From: Sva-07 sp035529175
GTDB lineage: Bacteria > Actinomycetota > Acidimicrobiia > Acidimicrobiales > Ilumatobacteraceae
Reading direction: 5' to 3'
Assembly: GCA_035529175.1 (NCBI GenBank)
Contig: DATKXG010000134.1
Span: 1 to 22,777 of the forward strand
DNA: 22,777 bases
Shown here: one piece after another, positions 1 to 7,203 of the stretch
How the letters are laid out: each line of letters begins with the position of its first letter
Numbering within the stretch: position 1 is the first letter of the stretch
Made by a program: the position numbers and the translations under genes
The notes under the pieces: model-generated
Told to the model about the DNA's origin: nothing
Seen by the model: the letters and a program-made list of their open reading frames with translations, nothing else
The model's database searches: none

Positions 1-165
1 GCCTGCGTCGTGCGCCAACCGTGCCGACAGTTCGCTCGCGACAACCGCGAGTACGGGTTCTGGGGCGGCGAGAACGAAGAGGAGCGCCATCTCGCCGGCT
101 ACGAGCTGACCGCCCCCATCGGAGTGCGTGTTCGGCTGGCGCGCGGGGAGTCGGCAGCGAGCTGA
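1..165 (+). CDS. WhiB-family transcriptional regulator, C-terminal part (5' end outside window)
   Basis: The frame starting at base 1 is open from the window edge to a TGA at 163-165 and gives 54 residues. It reads ACVVRQPC, then an alanine/arginine helix, then EYGFWGGENEEER followed by a basic, hydrophobic tail. The Cys-x5-Cys spacing and the G-[VI/F]-W-G-G turn followed by acidic residues and ER are the hallmarks of WhiB-like [4Fe-4S] regulators. In that family these form the last two cluster cysteines and the turn that precedes the DNA-binding tail. WhiB proteins bind sigma factor region 4 and sense redox or NO. The N-terminal cysteines are outside the window, so which Wbl subclass this is cannot be said. 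The frame has no internal start, so this is a genuine partial gene. Confidence 0.85.
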   Translation, partial: ACVVRQPCRQFARDNREYGFWGGENEEERHLAGYELTAPIGVRVRLARGESAAS

Positions 166-200
166 CCGCTGGGGCGTTGCGTCGCTGTCCCTCCGTGTTC

Positions 201-223
201 CGCCCGGGGCCTGACCCCCGGCG
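201..223 (+). terminator. GC-rich hairpin after whiB-like gene
   Basis: Arms 201-209 and 215-223 pair as CGCC-x-GGGG with CCCC-x-GGCG, with one C:C mismatch and a 5-nt loop. It lies 35 bases after the WhiB stop and 22 bases before the next start. There is no U-tract, as is common for actinobacterial terminators. It could also act on the leader of the downstream gene. Confidence 0.4.
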
Positions 224-245
224 TAACGCATGGCACACTCTGGCG

Positions 246-1130
246 ATGGGGACAGATCACCGGTTGACGACGCGGCAGATGGCCGAGTTCGTGGCCAACG
301 GGTTCATCCGGTTCGAGGCGATCGTGCCGGCCGATGTCAACGAGCGCGGCATCGAGGAGATGCGCCGCCTGGAACTCGAACGTTTCGCTCCCGAGGGACT
401 CAAGCCGCCGCACACCGGCACCTCGCTCGACGAGTGCTACCCGCCTCCGTCCGCGATCGGCGAGTACCTACGACTCCCACGGATACGCGGCATCATCGAG
501 TCGTTCGTGGGGCCGAACCCGACGTTCGACCACGATTTCACCCATCACCTCCAGCCGCACTCGACCTACAACCAGCCGTTGCACGTCGATGCGATCACCG
601 ACTCGCCCGACCCCACCTTCGACGTCCAGTTGTTCTGGTACCCGCACGACGTTGCTCCCGGCGAGGGTGGCACACGCTTCGTCCCTGGCAGCCACCTCCG
701 CCGCGTGCGATCGTCGGGCCTCGATCGGTATCAGCACATCGCCGGGGAGAAGCAGTTCACCGGGCCGGCCGGCACCGTGGTCGTGTTCCACCACGGGCTG
801 TGGCACGCCGGACAGCCGAACCCCGGCGACGGCGACCGCTGGATGCACAAGGTTCGGCTCAACCCGGCGGTGCCCCAGGTCAGGCTGTGGAACACCGACG
901 ACCTGGAGGCCCTGCAGAACCCGCCGACGGATCACGTCTTCGCGCGCATGCTGCCCGACAGCGTGGCGCAGATCCTTCGCACGATGCATCCCTGGATGAG
1001 CATCACCGACTACCGCAACGAACAGGTGCAGCGAGCCAAGCTCTGGCGCTACCTCACCGGCGACGAGACCTACGACGTCGATCACTACCTGAGCCGGCTC
1101 GAGGGTCGCGCCGCGCTGGTCGGATCGTGA
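246..1130 (+). CDS. Phytanoyl-CoA dioxygenase (PhyH) family protein
   Basis: This 294-residue protein belongs to the Fe(II)/2-oxoglutarate-dependent PhyH family. Family members hydroxylate or otherwise oxidise a carbon next to a carboxyl/CoA group or in small natural products, so the substrate cannot be read from sequence. The iron-binding facial triad is visible: HVD at residues 113-115 and the distal histidine in GLWHAGQPN (His187), followed by an arginine (Arg198 or Arg204) in the region that binds 2-oxoglutarate. The surrounding VPGSH and FHHGLWH segments are typical double-stranded beta-helix strands. I chose the ATG at 246 because family-like sequence begins there; the open frame runs back to 21, but that part antedates the hairpin and overlaps whiB. 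No clear Shine-Dalgarno precedes 246. The stop overlaps the GTG start of the next gene (GTGA), so translation is probably coupled. Confidence 0.85.
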   Translation: MGTDHRLTTRQMAEFVANGFIRFEAIVPADVNERGIEEMRRLELERFAPEGLKPPHTGTSLDECYPPPSAIGEYLRLPRIRGIIESFVGPNPTFDHDFTHHLQPHSTYNQPLHVDAITDSPDPTFDVQLFWYPHDVAPGEGGTRFVPGSHLRRVRSSGLDRYQHIAGEKQFTGPAGTVVVFHHGLWHAGQPNPGDGDRWMHKVRLNPAVPQVRLWNTDDLEALQNPPTDHVFARMLPDSVAQILRTMHPWMSITDYRNEQVQRAKLWRYLTGDETYDVDHYLSRLEGRAALVGS

Positions 1131-1417
1131 CGCAGCGACAGCAGATCCTCTATCTCTGGGCCAACGGATCCGCCCTCGACTCGGGAACGGTGGGCTGGGC
1201 GTTCCACGACGGCACCGACGGAGTCGGTCCAGCCCTCCCCGAATCGAAGCCGCCGTACGCGAGCGGCGTCGCGGCGATGCGAGACGGCTGGATGCTCCTG
1301 CAGTCGTCGCAGCTCAGTGCGCCACTGCCCGGCAATGAACACCTCAACGACTACCTCGAGTACGAGTTCGTCTTCGAGCGTCGCGTCGACACCCAAACCC
1401 GAGAGGAGGGTCCGTGA
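1127..1417 (+). CDS. Small conserved-looking protein of unknown function (96 aa)
   Basis: It starts at a GTG that overlaps the PhyH stop (GTGA) and ends in a TGA that overlaps the GTG of the PPK2 gene. That double 4-base overlap is strong evidence that it is a real, translationally coupled gene. The protein is soluble-looking, without signal peptide or membrane segment. It has an N-terminal stretch (ILYLWANG, then GTVGWAFHDG), a middle segment DGWMLLQSS, and a C-terminal PGNEHLNDYLEYEFVFER. The pattern 'W-x-L-[LI]-Q-x-S ... PG-x-E-x5-YLEYEFVFE' matches small uncharacterised bacterial proteins I have seen, but I cannot name a family or function. Its position between an oxygenase and a polyphosphate kinase does not by itself explain its role. 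Confidence 0.75.
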   Translation: MTQRQQILYLWANGSALDSGTVGWAFHDGTDGVGPALPESKPPYASGVAAMRDGWMLLQSSQLSAPLPGNEHLNDYLEYEFVFERRVDTQTREEGP

Positions 1418-2220
1418 CCCCCAGCCATCCACGAACGATCTCCGATATGGAGCATCCCCCACACGGGGAGCGCCCGCCGAGCAAGCACTACGAGCGCGAG
1501 TTGGAACGCCTCCAGATCGAGCTCCTCAAGGCGCAGCGCCACGTGCAGGAGCGCGGCGAGCGCGTGGTGGTGTTGTTCGAGGGTCGCGATGCCGCCGGCA
1601 AGGGTGGTGCGATCAAGCGCTTCACCGAGCACCTCAACCCACGCGGCGCCCGAACCGTTGCCCTGGCCAAGCCCACCGACGCCGAGCGGACGCAGTGGTA
1701 CTTCCAGCGGTATGTCGCGCACCTGCCGTCAGCAGGTGAGATCGTGCTGTTCGACCGCTCGTGGTACAACCGTGCCGGCGTCGAACGCGTGATGGGGTTC
1801 TGCACCGACGACGAGTACGCCGAGTTCATGAGGCAGGTGCCGGCGTTCGAGCAGTCGCTGGTCAACAGTGGGATCAACCTGTTCAAGCTGTGGTTCACGG
1901 TCTCGCAGGAGAACCAACGCGAGCGCTTCGAGCAACGCCGAAGCGACCCGCTGCGGCAGTGGAAGCTCTCGCCGATCGACGAAGCGGGCATCGAGTTGTA
2001 CGACAAGTACACCGCAGCCCGCAACGCCATGCTCCGCGCGAGCAGCTCCGAGCCTGCGCCGTGGACGGTCGTCAACTCGAACGACAAGCGGCGCGCCCGG
2101 CTGAACAGCATCCGAGCAGTCCTCGATCGCCTGAACTACGAGCAGAAGGACCACGACGCCGTCGGCGGGCCGGACCCCCACGTCGTACGTCCCGCCGACG
2201 CCCTCCACATCGACGACTGA
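1414..2220 (+). CDS. ppk2: Polyphosphate kinase 2 (PPK2 family, class I-like)
   Basis: The product (268 aa) transfers phosphate between polyphosphate and nucleoside diphosphates, interconverting polyP and ATP/GTP in the cytosol. The Walker A region FEGRDAAGKGG (residues 55-65) and Walker B/lid start VLFDRSWYNRAGVE (from about 111) are intact, including the Asp and Arg that bind Mg-nucleotide. The length and the single PPK2 domain fit the one-domain PPK2s. I start at the GTG overlapping the previous stop; an ATG at 1447 (MEHPPHG) is an alternative that would remove 11 residues. A second PPK2 lies at 17809-18666. The two differ clearly outside the motifs, so they are paralogues or separately acquired, not a recent duplication. 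The tail after residue 245 is low-complexity. Confidence 0.93.
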   Translation: MTPSHPRTISDMEHPPHGERPPSKHYERELERLQIELLKAQRHVQERGERVVVLFEGRDAAGKGGAIKRFTEHLNPRGARTVALAKPTDAERTQWYFQRYVAHLPSAGEIVLFDRSWYNRAGVERVMGFCTDDEYAEFMRQVPAFEQSLVNSGINLFKLWFTVSQENQRERFEQRRSDPLRQWKLSPIDEAGIELYDKYTAARNAMLRASSSEPAPWTVVNSNDKRRARLNSIRAVLDRLNYEQKDHDAVGGPDPHVVRPADALHIDD

Positions 2221-2249
2221 TCGGCACGCGGGCACCCTCGATCGGTGGG

Positions 2250-2270
2250 GTCGTCGGCCGAGCCTACGAC
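2250..2270. terminator. Hairpin between convergent genes
   Basis: GTCGT (2250-2254) pairs with ACGAC (2266-2270), with an inner GGC/GCC extension after one mismatch. It sits between the PPK2 stop and the convergent gene and overlaps the stop codon of the latter. It could terminate both transcripts, but it lacks U-tracts. Confidence 0.35.
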
Positions 2271-2797
2271 GGGGCGGGGCCCTCGGCGCGAAGCCGTTCG
2301 ACCGCCTGCATTGCGTCGCGCAACTCCGAGAGCCAGTCGCCGGTGTGCTGGCCGACGAGACGCACGCACCAGGCGAGCGCGTCGGCCCGCGAACGCGCAA
2401 CGTTGGCGGCGACGAGCGTGTCGAGCACCATCCGCTCGGGCTGGCGCAAGCGTGTCATCACCGGCACGGCGAGGTGGGTGAAGCGTTCGGTGTGCTCGCC
2501 GATCCTGACGCTCCAGGCGACCTTGCGCTCGAAGCGGTGCTCGGCCTCGCGGGCGACGTGGATACGCGCCTCACGCGTCTCTTCGCGGAATCCCGAGATA
2601 CGCCCGGCCACCGCCTCGGCGCGGTCGGCGTCGGACGCATCGTCGCCGAGCTCGGGCTCGTTCACGGTGAGCACGATCGTGATCTCGTCGCGGTCGATGA
2701 CGATCTCGGCAGGCGTCGAGGTCCACGCGTCGGGGAGTCGGCCCCGGAGCCAGGACGTGATGGTCGAGTCGGTGACGGAGTGAGATGTCGTGGACAT
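2264..2797 (-). CDS. Conserved actinobacterial protein of unknown function (177 aa)
   Basis: I do not recognise a named domain. The N-terminal half (WLRGRLPDAW, then EIVIDRDEITIVLTV) looks like a small alpha/beta fold rich in acidic residues. The middle holds a long charged helix (EETREARIHVAREAEH), and the C-terminal half is helical: PVMTRLRQPER, then SRADALAWCVRLVGQHTGDWL. This last helix-turn pattern resembles a ribbon-helix-helix or antitoxin-like 'SRSEAL' helix, which is only a hint. Proteins with this C-terminal motif seem common in actinobacteria. The start is supported by a leaderless promoter layout: a TAGAAT -10 box ends 7 bases before the ATG and there is no Shine-Dalgarno. It is divergent from the nitroreductase-like gene. 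Confidence 0.75.
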   Translation of the reverse strand: MSTTSHSVTDSTITSWLRGRLPDAWTSTPAEIVIDRDEITIVLTVNEPELGDDASDADRAEAVAGRISGFREETREARIHVAREAEHRFERKVAWSVRIGEHTERFTHLAVPVMTRLRQPERMVLDTLVAANVARSRADALAWCVRLVGQHTGDWLSELRDAMQAVERLRAEGPAPS

Positions 2798-2880
2798 GAC
2801 CCGGATTCTAGCGACTAATTACATGATTACACTTAAAGAATCATTTGTGATCGCAAGTTCTGGTCGATAGCTTCCTGCGG
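2798..2880. promoter_or_regulatory. AT-rich divergent promoter region with inverted repeat
   Basis: This 83-bp spacer is the most AT-rich stretch of the left third of the window. On the minus strand, TAGAAT (2805-2810) lies 7 bases before the ATG at 2797, the spacing of actinobacterial leaderless promoters. In the centre ATGATT (2823-2828) and AATCAT (2839-2844) form a perfect 6-bp inverted repeat with a 10-bp spacer, a possible operator for both genes. On the plus strand there is no Shine-Dalgarno before 2881, and CGATAG/GATAGC (about 2865-2871) is a weak -10 candidate, so that gene may also be leaderless. Confidence 0.5.
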
Positions 2881-3285
2881 ATGAACGATTGGAATGCCCA
2901 GATCATCGCCGAGTTCCGCGCCAGCGGCGGCAAGGCCGCACAGTTCGGTGACAACCCCCTCGTCATCCTGCACACCATCGGCGCCAAGTCCGGCGAACTC
3001 CGCGAGATCCCGCTGGTGACGCTCGTCGAAGGCGACGACCTCTACGTCTTCGCCTCGAAGGGCGGTGCCCCGACGAACCCCGACTGGTACTACAACCTGA
3101 AGGCCCACCCGGAGATCACCGTCGAGTTCGGCACCGAGACATTCGCCGCGACCGTCACCGAACTCCCCGAGGACGAGGGTCAGGCCAAGCTGCGCGCCCA
3201 GGCCGAGTTGATGCCCCAGTTCGGCGAGTACGTCACCTCGGCCGCTCCGCGCGTCATCCCGGCGTTCCACATCGCACGCGCCTGA
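2881..3285 (+). CDS. Deazaflavin-dependent nitroreductase family protein (DDN/TIGR00026-like)
   Basis: The 134-residue protein matches the small split-beta-barrel family that includes M. tuberculosis Ddn and Rv3547-like proteins, which bind F420 (some bind FAD or lipids). Family features visible are LVILHTIGAKSGELREIPL near residues 27-45, the strand DDLYVFASKGGAPTNPDWYYNLKAHP (about 51-76), and the barrel strand EITVEFG. The K-S-G/R and G-G-x-x-x-x-P-x-W-Y-x-N-L segments are the usual cofactor-binding signatures. The likely role is F420H2-dependent reduction (quinone or antioxidant type), with unknown substrate. It is only 134 aa, with no membrane anchor. The F420-dependent oxidoreductase at 9803-10621 makes cellular F420 plausible. 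Confidence 0.88.
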   Translation: MNDWNAQIIAEFRASGGKAAQFGDNPLVILHTIGAKSGELREIPLVTLVEGDDLYVFASKGGAPTNPDWYYNLKAHPEITVEFGTETFAATVTELPEDEGQAKLRAQAELMPQFGEYVTSAAPRVIPAFHIARA

Positions 3286-3294
3286 CTCCCCTTC

Positions 3295-3399
3295 CGATGA
3301 GTGAACAGCCGTATCCGGGCGGTTCGCTCATCGCGGAAGCGGGTCGGATCGCCACCGATGAGCCAAGTGACGCCATTCGGGCGGTTCGCTCATCGCGGA
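3295..3399. repeat. Two REP-like hairpin repeats in convergent spacer
   Basis: Two units about 61-62 bp apart share an identical 22-base block (3316-3337 and 3378-3399). Each block's CTCATCG (3327-3333, 3389-3395) pairs with an upstream CGATGAG (3295-3301, 3356-3362). In unit 1 the stem extends to 12 bp (3295-3306 with 3322-3333) with one G-U pair; in unit 2 only 7 bp pair. The spacer separates two genes that converge on it, so the hairpins could terminate both transcripts. The repeated design resembles repetitive extragenic palindromes. Confidence 0.7.
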
Positions 3400-3420
3400 C
3401 CGGGTGTGACGGCGTGGTGA

Positions 3421-3744
3421 CTACGTCGCTCGCGTGATGCGGCGGCGGGCTTTGGCTCGTTTCGAACCCGTCAGCACCCGCTTGCGAAGGCGGCCGGACA
3501 GCTCGGTGCCGGCAGTGACGTGGTCGACCAGTTCGAGGGCCATCGCACGATTGTTCACCCGCTCGATCACGACCGGTGCCTCGCTGCGCACCCCGAGCAC
3601 GACGACCGGCCCATCGCAGACGTCGAGGCAGGGCAGCTCGCGCACCTCGCCGCAACGCCGGAGCTCCCGCTCGGTGGTGCGAAAACCGTCCGCCTTGCGA
3701 CAGTCCTTGCCCGTGCACAGACCGACGTCGGCTGCCTTGACCAT
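3421..3744 (-). CDS. Thioredoxin-like [2Fe-2S] ferredoxin (Bfd-like partner candidate)
   Basis: The protein (107 aa) has the cysteine layout of thioredoxin-fold [2Fe-2S] ferredoxins: Cys10-x4-Cys15 (CTGKDC) and Cys39-x3-Cys43 (CLDVC) followed by GPVVVL, as in the NuoE/Shethna-type fold. Cys31 is an extra cysteine. The C-terminus is very basic (RRKRVLTGSKRAKARRR region), which is unusual and could mediate contact with a partner or nucleic acid. It lies 18 bases downstream of the ferritin-like gene on the same strand, so an electron-donor role for releasing stored iron, analogous to bacterioferritin-associated ferredoxin, is reasonable. That role is inferred from context, because true Bfd has a different fold. 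ATG start at 3744; the upstream Shine-Dalgarno is weak. Confidence 0.82.
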   Translation of the reverse strand: MVKAADVGLCTGKDCRKADGFRTTERELRRCGEVRELPCLDVCDGPVVVLGVRSEAPVVIERVNNRAMALELVDHVTAGTELSGRLRKRVLTGSKRAKARRRITRAT

Positions 3745-3762
3745 GGTCGTCCGGGTTCCCGC

Positions 3763-4206
3763 TCAGTCGATGGAGTAGTCGCGAAGCAGCTTGTTCATCT
3801 CGATCACGTGGAGTTCCTCCTGGCCGATCTGGCCACGTGCGTACTCCTCGAGATAGATCGACTTCCCCTCGGTCAACCCCAACAGCTGCCGGTACAGATC
3901 GAGCGCACGACGCTCGTGGTCGATCGATTCCCTCAGGATCATCTCGATCGCGTGGTCGTGTGACTCGTCGATCGCAGCGATGCCTTGCTCCGGGTGCCCG
4001 CCGAGGCCGGTGAGGATCTCGCCGGCCTGCTGCGCGTGCAGCAGGGATTCGGCCGCCTGTGCCTTCATGAAGTCGACCAACGGCAACCGGTTCGGACCGG
4101 TGATCACGAGCGAGTAGTGGGTGTAGCGCACCACACCGGACAGCTCGGCCTTGAGGATCTCGTTGAGGACGGGATTGACGGACTCGGTGTCGATGATGGC
4201 GTGCAC
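3763..4206 (-). CDS. Bacterioferritin/ferritin-like diiron protein
   Basis: The 147-residue protein has the four-helix ferritin-like pattern. Candidate ferroxidase ligands are Glu21, Glu53, His57, Glu98, Glu130 and His133, the last pair as ExxH in the fourth helix, matching the bacterioferritin order. The usual ExxH of helix 2 appears as ExxxH (ESLLH), a variant I recall in COG2193-like proteins. I see no methionine at the position of the haem-ligand Met52 of E. coli Bfr, so haem binding is doubtful. Function: oxidation of Fe(II) and storage of Fe(III) in a 24-mer shell, cytosolic. The start is a GTG (4206); no strong Shine-Dalgarno is seen. It lies 41 bases downstream of the PII-like gene and 18 bases upstream of the ferredoxin gene, suggesting a shared transcript. 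Confidence 0.85.
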   Translation of the reverse strand: MHAIIDTESVNPVLNEILKAELSGVVRYTHYSLVITGPNRLPLVDFMKAQAAESLLHAQQAGEILTGLGGHPEQGIAAIDESHDHAIEMILRESIDHERRALDLYRQLLGLTEGKSIYLEEYARGQIGQEELHVIEMNKLLRDYSID

Positions 4207-4224
4207 GAGGTCAGTCTCGCACGG

Positions 4225-4256
4225 GATCAGGCGAACCGCCCTGGCGATCAGGCGAA
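4225..4256. repeat. Short direct repeat overlapping the PII-like stop codon
   Basis: GATCAGGCGAA occurs at 4225-4235 and 4246-4256. The second copy encodes the last codons and stop of the PII-like gene; the first lies just beyond it. It looks like a 21-bp tandem slippage of the gene end. Functional meaning is doubtful. Confidence 0.5.
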
Positions 4257-4574
4257 GTAGTCCGGGCGGCTCACGTGGACTTCGCTGACGAAGAACACGC
4301 CGCTGCGACCCTCGAGTAGACGACGGATGCCTGCGATCAGCCCGTCGGCGCGGTCGATCGGCACCACGGTGATCAGCATCGACAGGCTGGCACGGTCGTT
4401 GAACAGCAACCGTCCGTGATGATGGCCGCCGTGCCCGAACCCCGAGAGGCCGGTCACGGCGGTGTAGCCGGTGGCGCCGGCATCGAGGAAGAGGTCGCGC
4501 ACGTTGGGGACGTCGTCGCCATCGACGACGACTTCGATCTTGGCCATTGCGGGAAGGTCGGTCCAGGTGGTCAT
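4248..4574 (-). CDS. PII-like signalling protein associated with DabAB
   Basis: The product is 108 aa and has the ferredoxin-like beta-alpha-beta pattern of PII proteins: AKIEVVVDGDDVPNVRDLFLDAG (residues 11-33), a T-loop region (about 41-58), and a second beta-alpha-beta (SMLITVVPIDRADGLIAGI, then GVFFVSEVHVSRP). PII-like proteins next to dabA/dabB or carbonic-anhydrase/transport genes bind adenine nucleotides and sometimes bicarbonate, and are thought to gate inorganic-carbon uptake. The T-loop here carries HGGHHHGR (His48, His51-53), an unusual metal-binding-looking cluster, and lacks the uridylylated tyrosine context of GlnB. I start at ATG 4574, preceded by GGAG at 5 bases. The gene begins 10 bases after the dabA stop. 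The open frame upstream of 4574 overlaps dabA and is not used. Confidence 0.82.
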   Translation of the reverse strand: MTTWTDLPAMAKIEVVVDGDDVPNVRDLFLDAGATGYTAVTGLSGFGHGGHHHGRLLFNDRASLSMLITVVPIDRADGLIAGIRRLLEGRSGVFFVSEVHVSRPDYFA

Positions 4575-4584
4575 GGTTCTCCGT

Positions 4585-7203
4585 TCAGATCGACAAGGGT
4601 GTCGAGAGGTCGGTGTGGGCGAGGGTCGTGCGGTGTTCGGCCATCGAGTCATCAGCGAGGTGCCAGGGCTCCCAGCCGCCGCTCGGCGTGCGGAACGACC
4701 AGGCATCGTCGTCGGTCTCCCGTGCGACGACATGGATCCACTCGCCCTCGACGAGTTGGCGCAGCCCGCTGTTGCGCAGGATGATCCCTTCGATGCGGTC
4801 GAGCGGGGCCTGCACCACGGCGAGGAGCCGCAGCGGATCGTGGGCGCGCTGCTCGCCGAGCATCACCGACTGCATCGGGAGCCCGACCGCGAGATCACCG
4901 GACTGACCGACGACCACGCCGATGCCGCCGACGGGATTGTGGAGCATCTTGTCGCCGGCACCGAAGATCTCGGGCTCGACGGTGGAGAAGTAGTACTGCG
5001 ATGAGATCCACTGGGCCACGACGAGCGGTGCGGTCATGATCGTCTCGAGGGCCACACCGTCGGGGTCGCGTTCGGCGACGTAGCTGTGCAGGAACGAGCG
5101 TCCCTTCAAGTCGTGGCTCGCCGTCATCGAGCGCGGCCCGATGATGAACGACGCGTTCCCGGCGAGGCCCCACTCGGGCCGCACCTGCGCCCAGTCGCGC
5201 CCGCGGTCGCGCACCCGCGTTGCGCTTCCCGGCAGACGCGCGGCCCGGTCGAGCGCATTTCGTTCTCCGGCGATGTCGAGGTCGCGCTGCAGCGCATCGA
5301 CGCGGGCGCTGACGGCGTCGGGGAGGCCGTCGCGATCGAGAACCGTCACCAGGTCGGCCGTCGTGTCGTGCTCGGCGGCGACGAACCACGTGCTGTCGGG
5401 GATCACGATGCCACGCTCGACGAGACCCGCACGGACCTCGGCGTCGTTGAGGATCGCCACGGCGATGCGCGCGCTCGCTCCACCCGGCGCGCCGCCACAG
5501 GCGCCACAGTCGAGCGACGACGCATGCGGGTTGTTGACGGTCTCGCTGCCGTGCCCGCACAGCACCACGACCGGGGCGAACTCGGCCAGACCGATCGTGG
5601 TGACGATCGCTTCGGCGAACAGCGTCCGCTCCTCGAGCGAGAGCCCGGCGTGGAGGCCGGCGCCGTGAACCTCGTCGACAACCGGCGCCGTGCGGGGGGT
5701 TGCGCCGAACCGTTTCCACCAGGGACGCTTCGCAACACCGCTCGTGTCGAGTGCCGTACGCGGTGGAAGCAGGGTGCGAGCCGCGGCGACCGGACCGGCG
5801 AACCACCCAGCGGACTCGGCGAGCGCGAACGGCGAGGCGATGCCACCCTTGGCCGCGTAGAACGCATCGTGGAGTCCTGCGGTGGCCGAACACGTCGCGA
5901 GGTAGGCCGCGTCGTCGTCGACGGCGACCTCGGCGACCTCGTGCCGGGGCGACACCAGGACGGGGCACCGGGCCTGCGCGACCGGCGAGCCCAGCGGGCG
6001 CCAACGGACCGGCACGCCGAAGAACCCAGCGAACCCGTAGGTGTCGTAGGACCCGAGCGCTTCGAGGTGGCGGCGGAAGCCCTCCGAACGGACGTCGATG
6101 CAGAACACGAGCTGTGCGTCGGGGCGAGCGCCGTCGCTCGTCCCAGTCGGTCCGGCGAGTCGCGCCAGGAGCCGGTCGCGGTAGTTCCACTCGTGCGCCG
6201 CGAGCCAGATGGCAGCCCTTGCGTCGGCGTCGATCGAGCCGAGGATCTCCGCAACGGCGCCGTGTTCGTTGCCACCGAATGCTGTCACCACGGCGTCAAC
6301 GCGCCGATCGAGGGGCGCCTCGGCGCTCTCGGGTGCTGCGTCGAGGTCGGCTCCGGTCAGCTCGAGTTGTTCGGGTGCAAGGTGATCCATCGCCGCGCGG
6401 ACTGCCGCAAGATCGAGCACACGCAGGCGCACCCCTGGGCGATCATCTGGCGCCCACTGATCGCACCACCGAGCGAAACCCGCCCAGCCGGGGGTGCGCT
6501 GGATCCAGGTCCGCACCGCGGCGATGCGTTGGTCGTCGGACACGCCGCGGGTACGCAGGACGAGCGCGAGCAGTTCGGCGGGATCGTCCGGGAGCGTTGC
6601 GATCCGAGCCCGGGCGTCGCGCCCGATGACCGCAGCGAGTCGGCGGTCGGCACCGGCAGCGGCGAGCCACGAGCGGTAGAACCCCTGATCGCGGTTCGGC
6701 ATCTGCCATGGGGTGTGGGCTTCGTCGACGAAGGCGGCACACCAGCCGGTGATGATCTCGTCGAGCGCGTCCGCCACGGTTCCGCTCCGCCTCGGTGGGA
6801 GCGGCCCGGCGACCGGACCGTGCAGCAGGTCCCAACGGACGACTTCGACCGGGTCGATGCTGACGTCGCCGAGGTCCACCGGCCCGCGGTCGGCGAGCGA
6901 CGGGTCGTGACGGTGGACTGCCCGGTCGAGATCGGCGTCGGTCACGGTGCCCCGGGCATGTTCGGCGCGGTAGGCCTCGAGTGGCAGATGGGTGCGGGCG
7001 CCGAACCAACCTCGGGCCTCGCTGGCCGCGTCGCCGAACGGGAGATCGGTGAGCCCACCCAGGGGGTTGACGGCGACGAACGTTGTCAGCGGCCAGTACG
7101 GCGCAGCGATCGATCCGGCGGTCGAGACGTCGGCGACCAGGCGGGAGCGGTCGCTCGCGGAGAGCACCGTGGCGGTGGTGTCGCTGGCGGTGGCGAGGCT
7201 CAT
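4585..7203 (-). CDS. dabA: DabA, DUF2309 carbonic-anhydrase-like subunit of the DAB inorganic carbon accumulation complex
   Basis: The product (872 aa) is the cytosolic Zn-dependent subunit that, with DabB, converts CO2 to bicarbonate in a proton-gradient-driven way. The family's zinc site is intact: Cys368 and Asp370 (FCIDVRSEGFRRHLE) and His551 and Cys566 (GHGSETVNNPHASSLDCGACGG). The His-Cys spacing of 15 equals that reported for Halothiobacillus DabA (His524/Cys539). The N-terminal TFVAVNPLGG motif (41-50) is also typical. The ATG at 7203 overlaps the dabB stop (ATGA), so the two are translationally coupled. The open frame extends far upstream antisense to dabB; that part is a shadow. The C-terminus carries a segment (EPWHLADDSMAEH, 845-857) that recurs in the micro-ORF at 13612-13698. 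Confidence 0.95.
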   Translation of the reverse strand: MSLATASDTTATVLSASDRSRLVADVSTAGSIAAPYWPLTTFVAVNPLGGLTDLPFGDAASEARGWFGARTHLPLEAYRAEHARGTVTDADLDRAVHRHDPSLADRGPVDLGDVSIDPVEVVRWDLLHGPVAGPLPPRRSGTVADALDEIITGWCAAFVDEAHTPWQMPNRDQGFYRSWLAAAGADRRLAAVIGRDARARIATLPDDPAELLALVLRTRGVSDDQRIAAVRTWIQRTPGWAGFARWCDQWAPDDRPGVRLRVLDLAAVRAAMDHLAPEQLELTGADLDAAPESAEAPLDRRVDAVVTAFGGNEHGAVAEILGSIDADARAAIWLAAHEWNYRDRLLARLAGPTGTSDGARPDAQLVFCIDVRSEGFRRHLEALGSYDTYGFAGFFGVPVRWRPLGSPVAQARCPVLVSPRHEVAEVAVDDDAAYLATCSATAGLHDAFYAAKGGIASPFALAESAGWFAGPVAAARTLLPPRTALDTSGVAKRPWWKRFGATPRTAPVVDEVHGAGLHAGLSLEERTLFAEAIVTTIGLAEFAPVVVLCGHGSETVNNPHASSLDCGACGGAPGGASARIAVAILNDAEVRAGLVERGIVIPDSTWFVAAEHDTTADLVTVLDRDGLPDAVSARVDALQRDLDIAGERNALDRAARLPGSATRVRDRGRDWAQVRPEWGLAGNASFIIGPRSMTASHDLKGRSFLHSYVAERDPDGVALETIMTAPLVVAQWISSQYYFSTVEPEIFGAGDKMLHNPVGGIGVVVGQSGDLAVGLPMQSVMLGEQRAHDPLRLLAVVQAPLDRIEGIILRNSGLRQLVEGEWIHVVARETDDDAWSFRTPSGGWEPWHLADDSMAEHRTTLAHTDLSTPLSI

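Noticed and set aside
3763..4206. Calling the ferritin-like gene a haem-binding bacterioferritin
   Set aside because: I do not see a methionine at the position of the haem ligand, and the helix-2 motif is ExxxH instead of ExxH.
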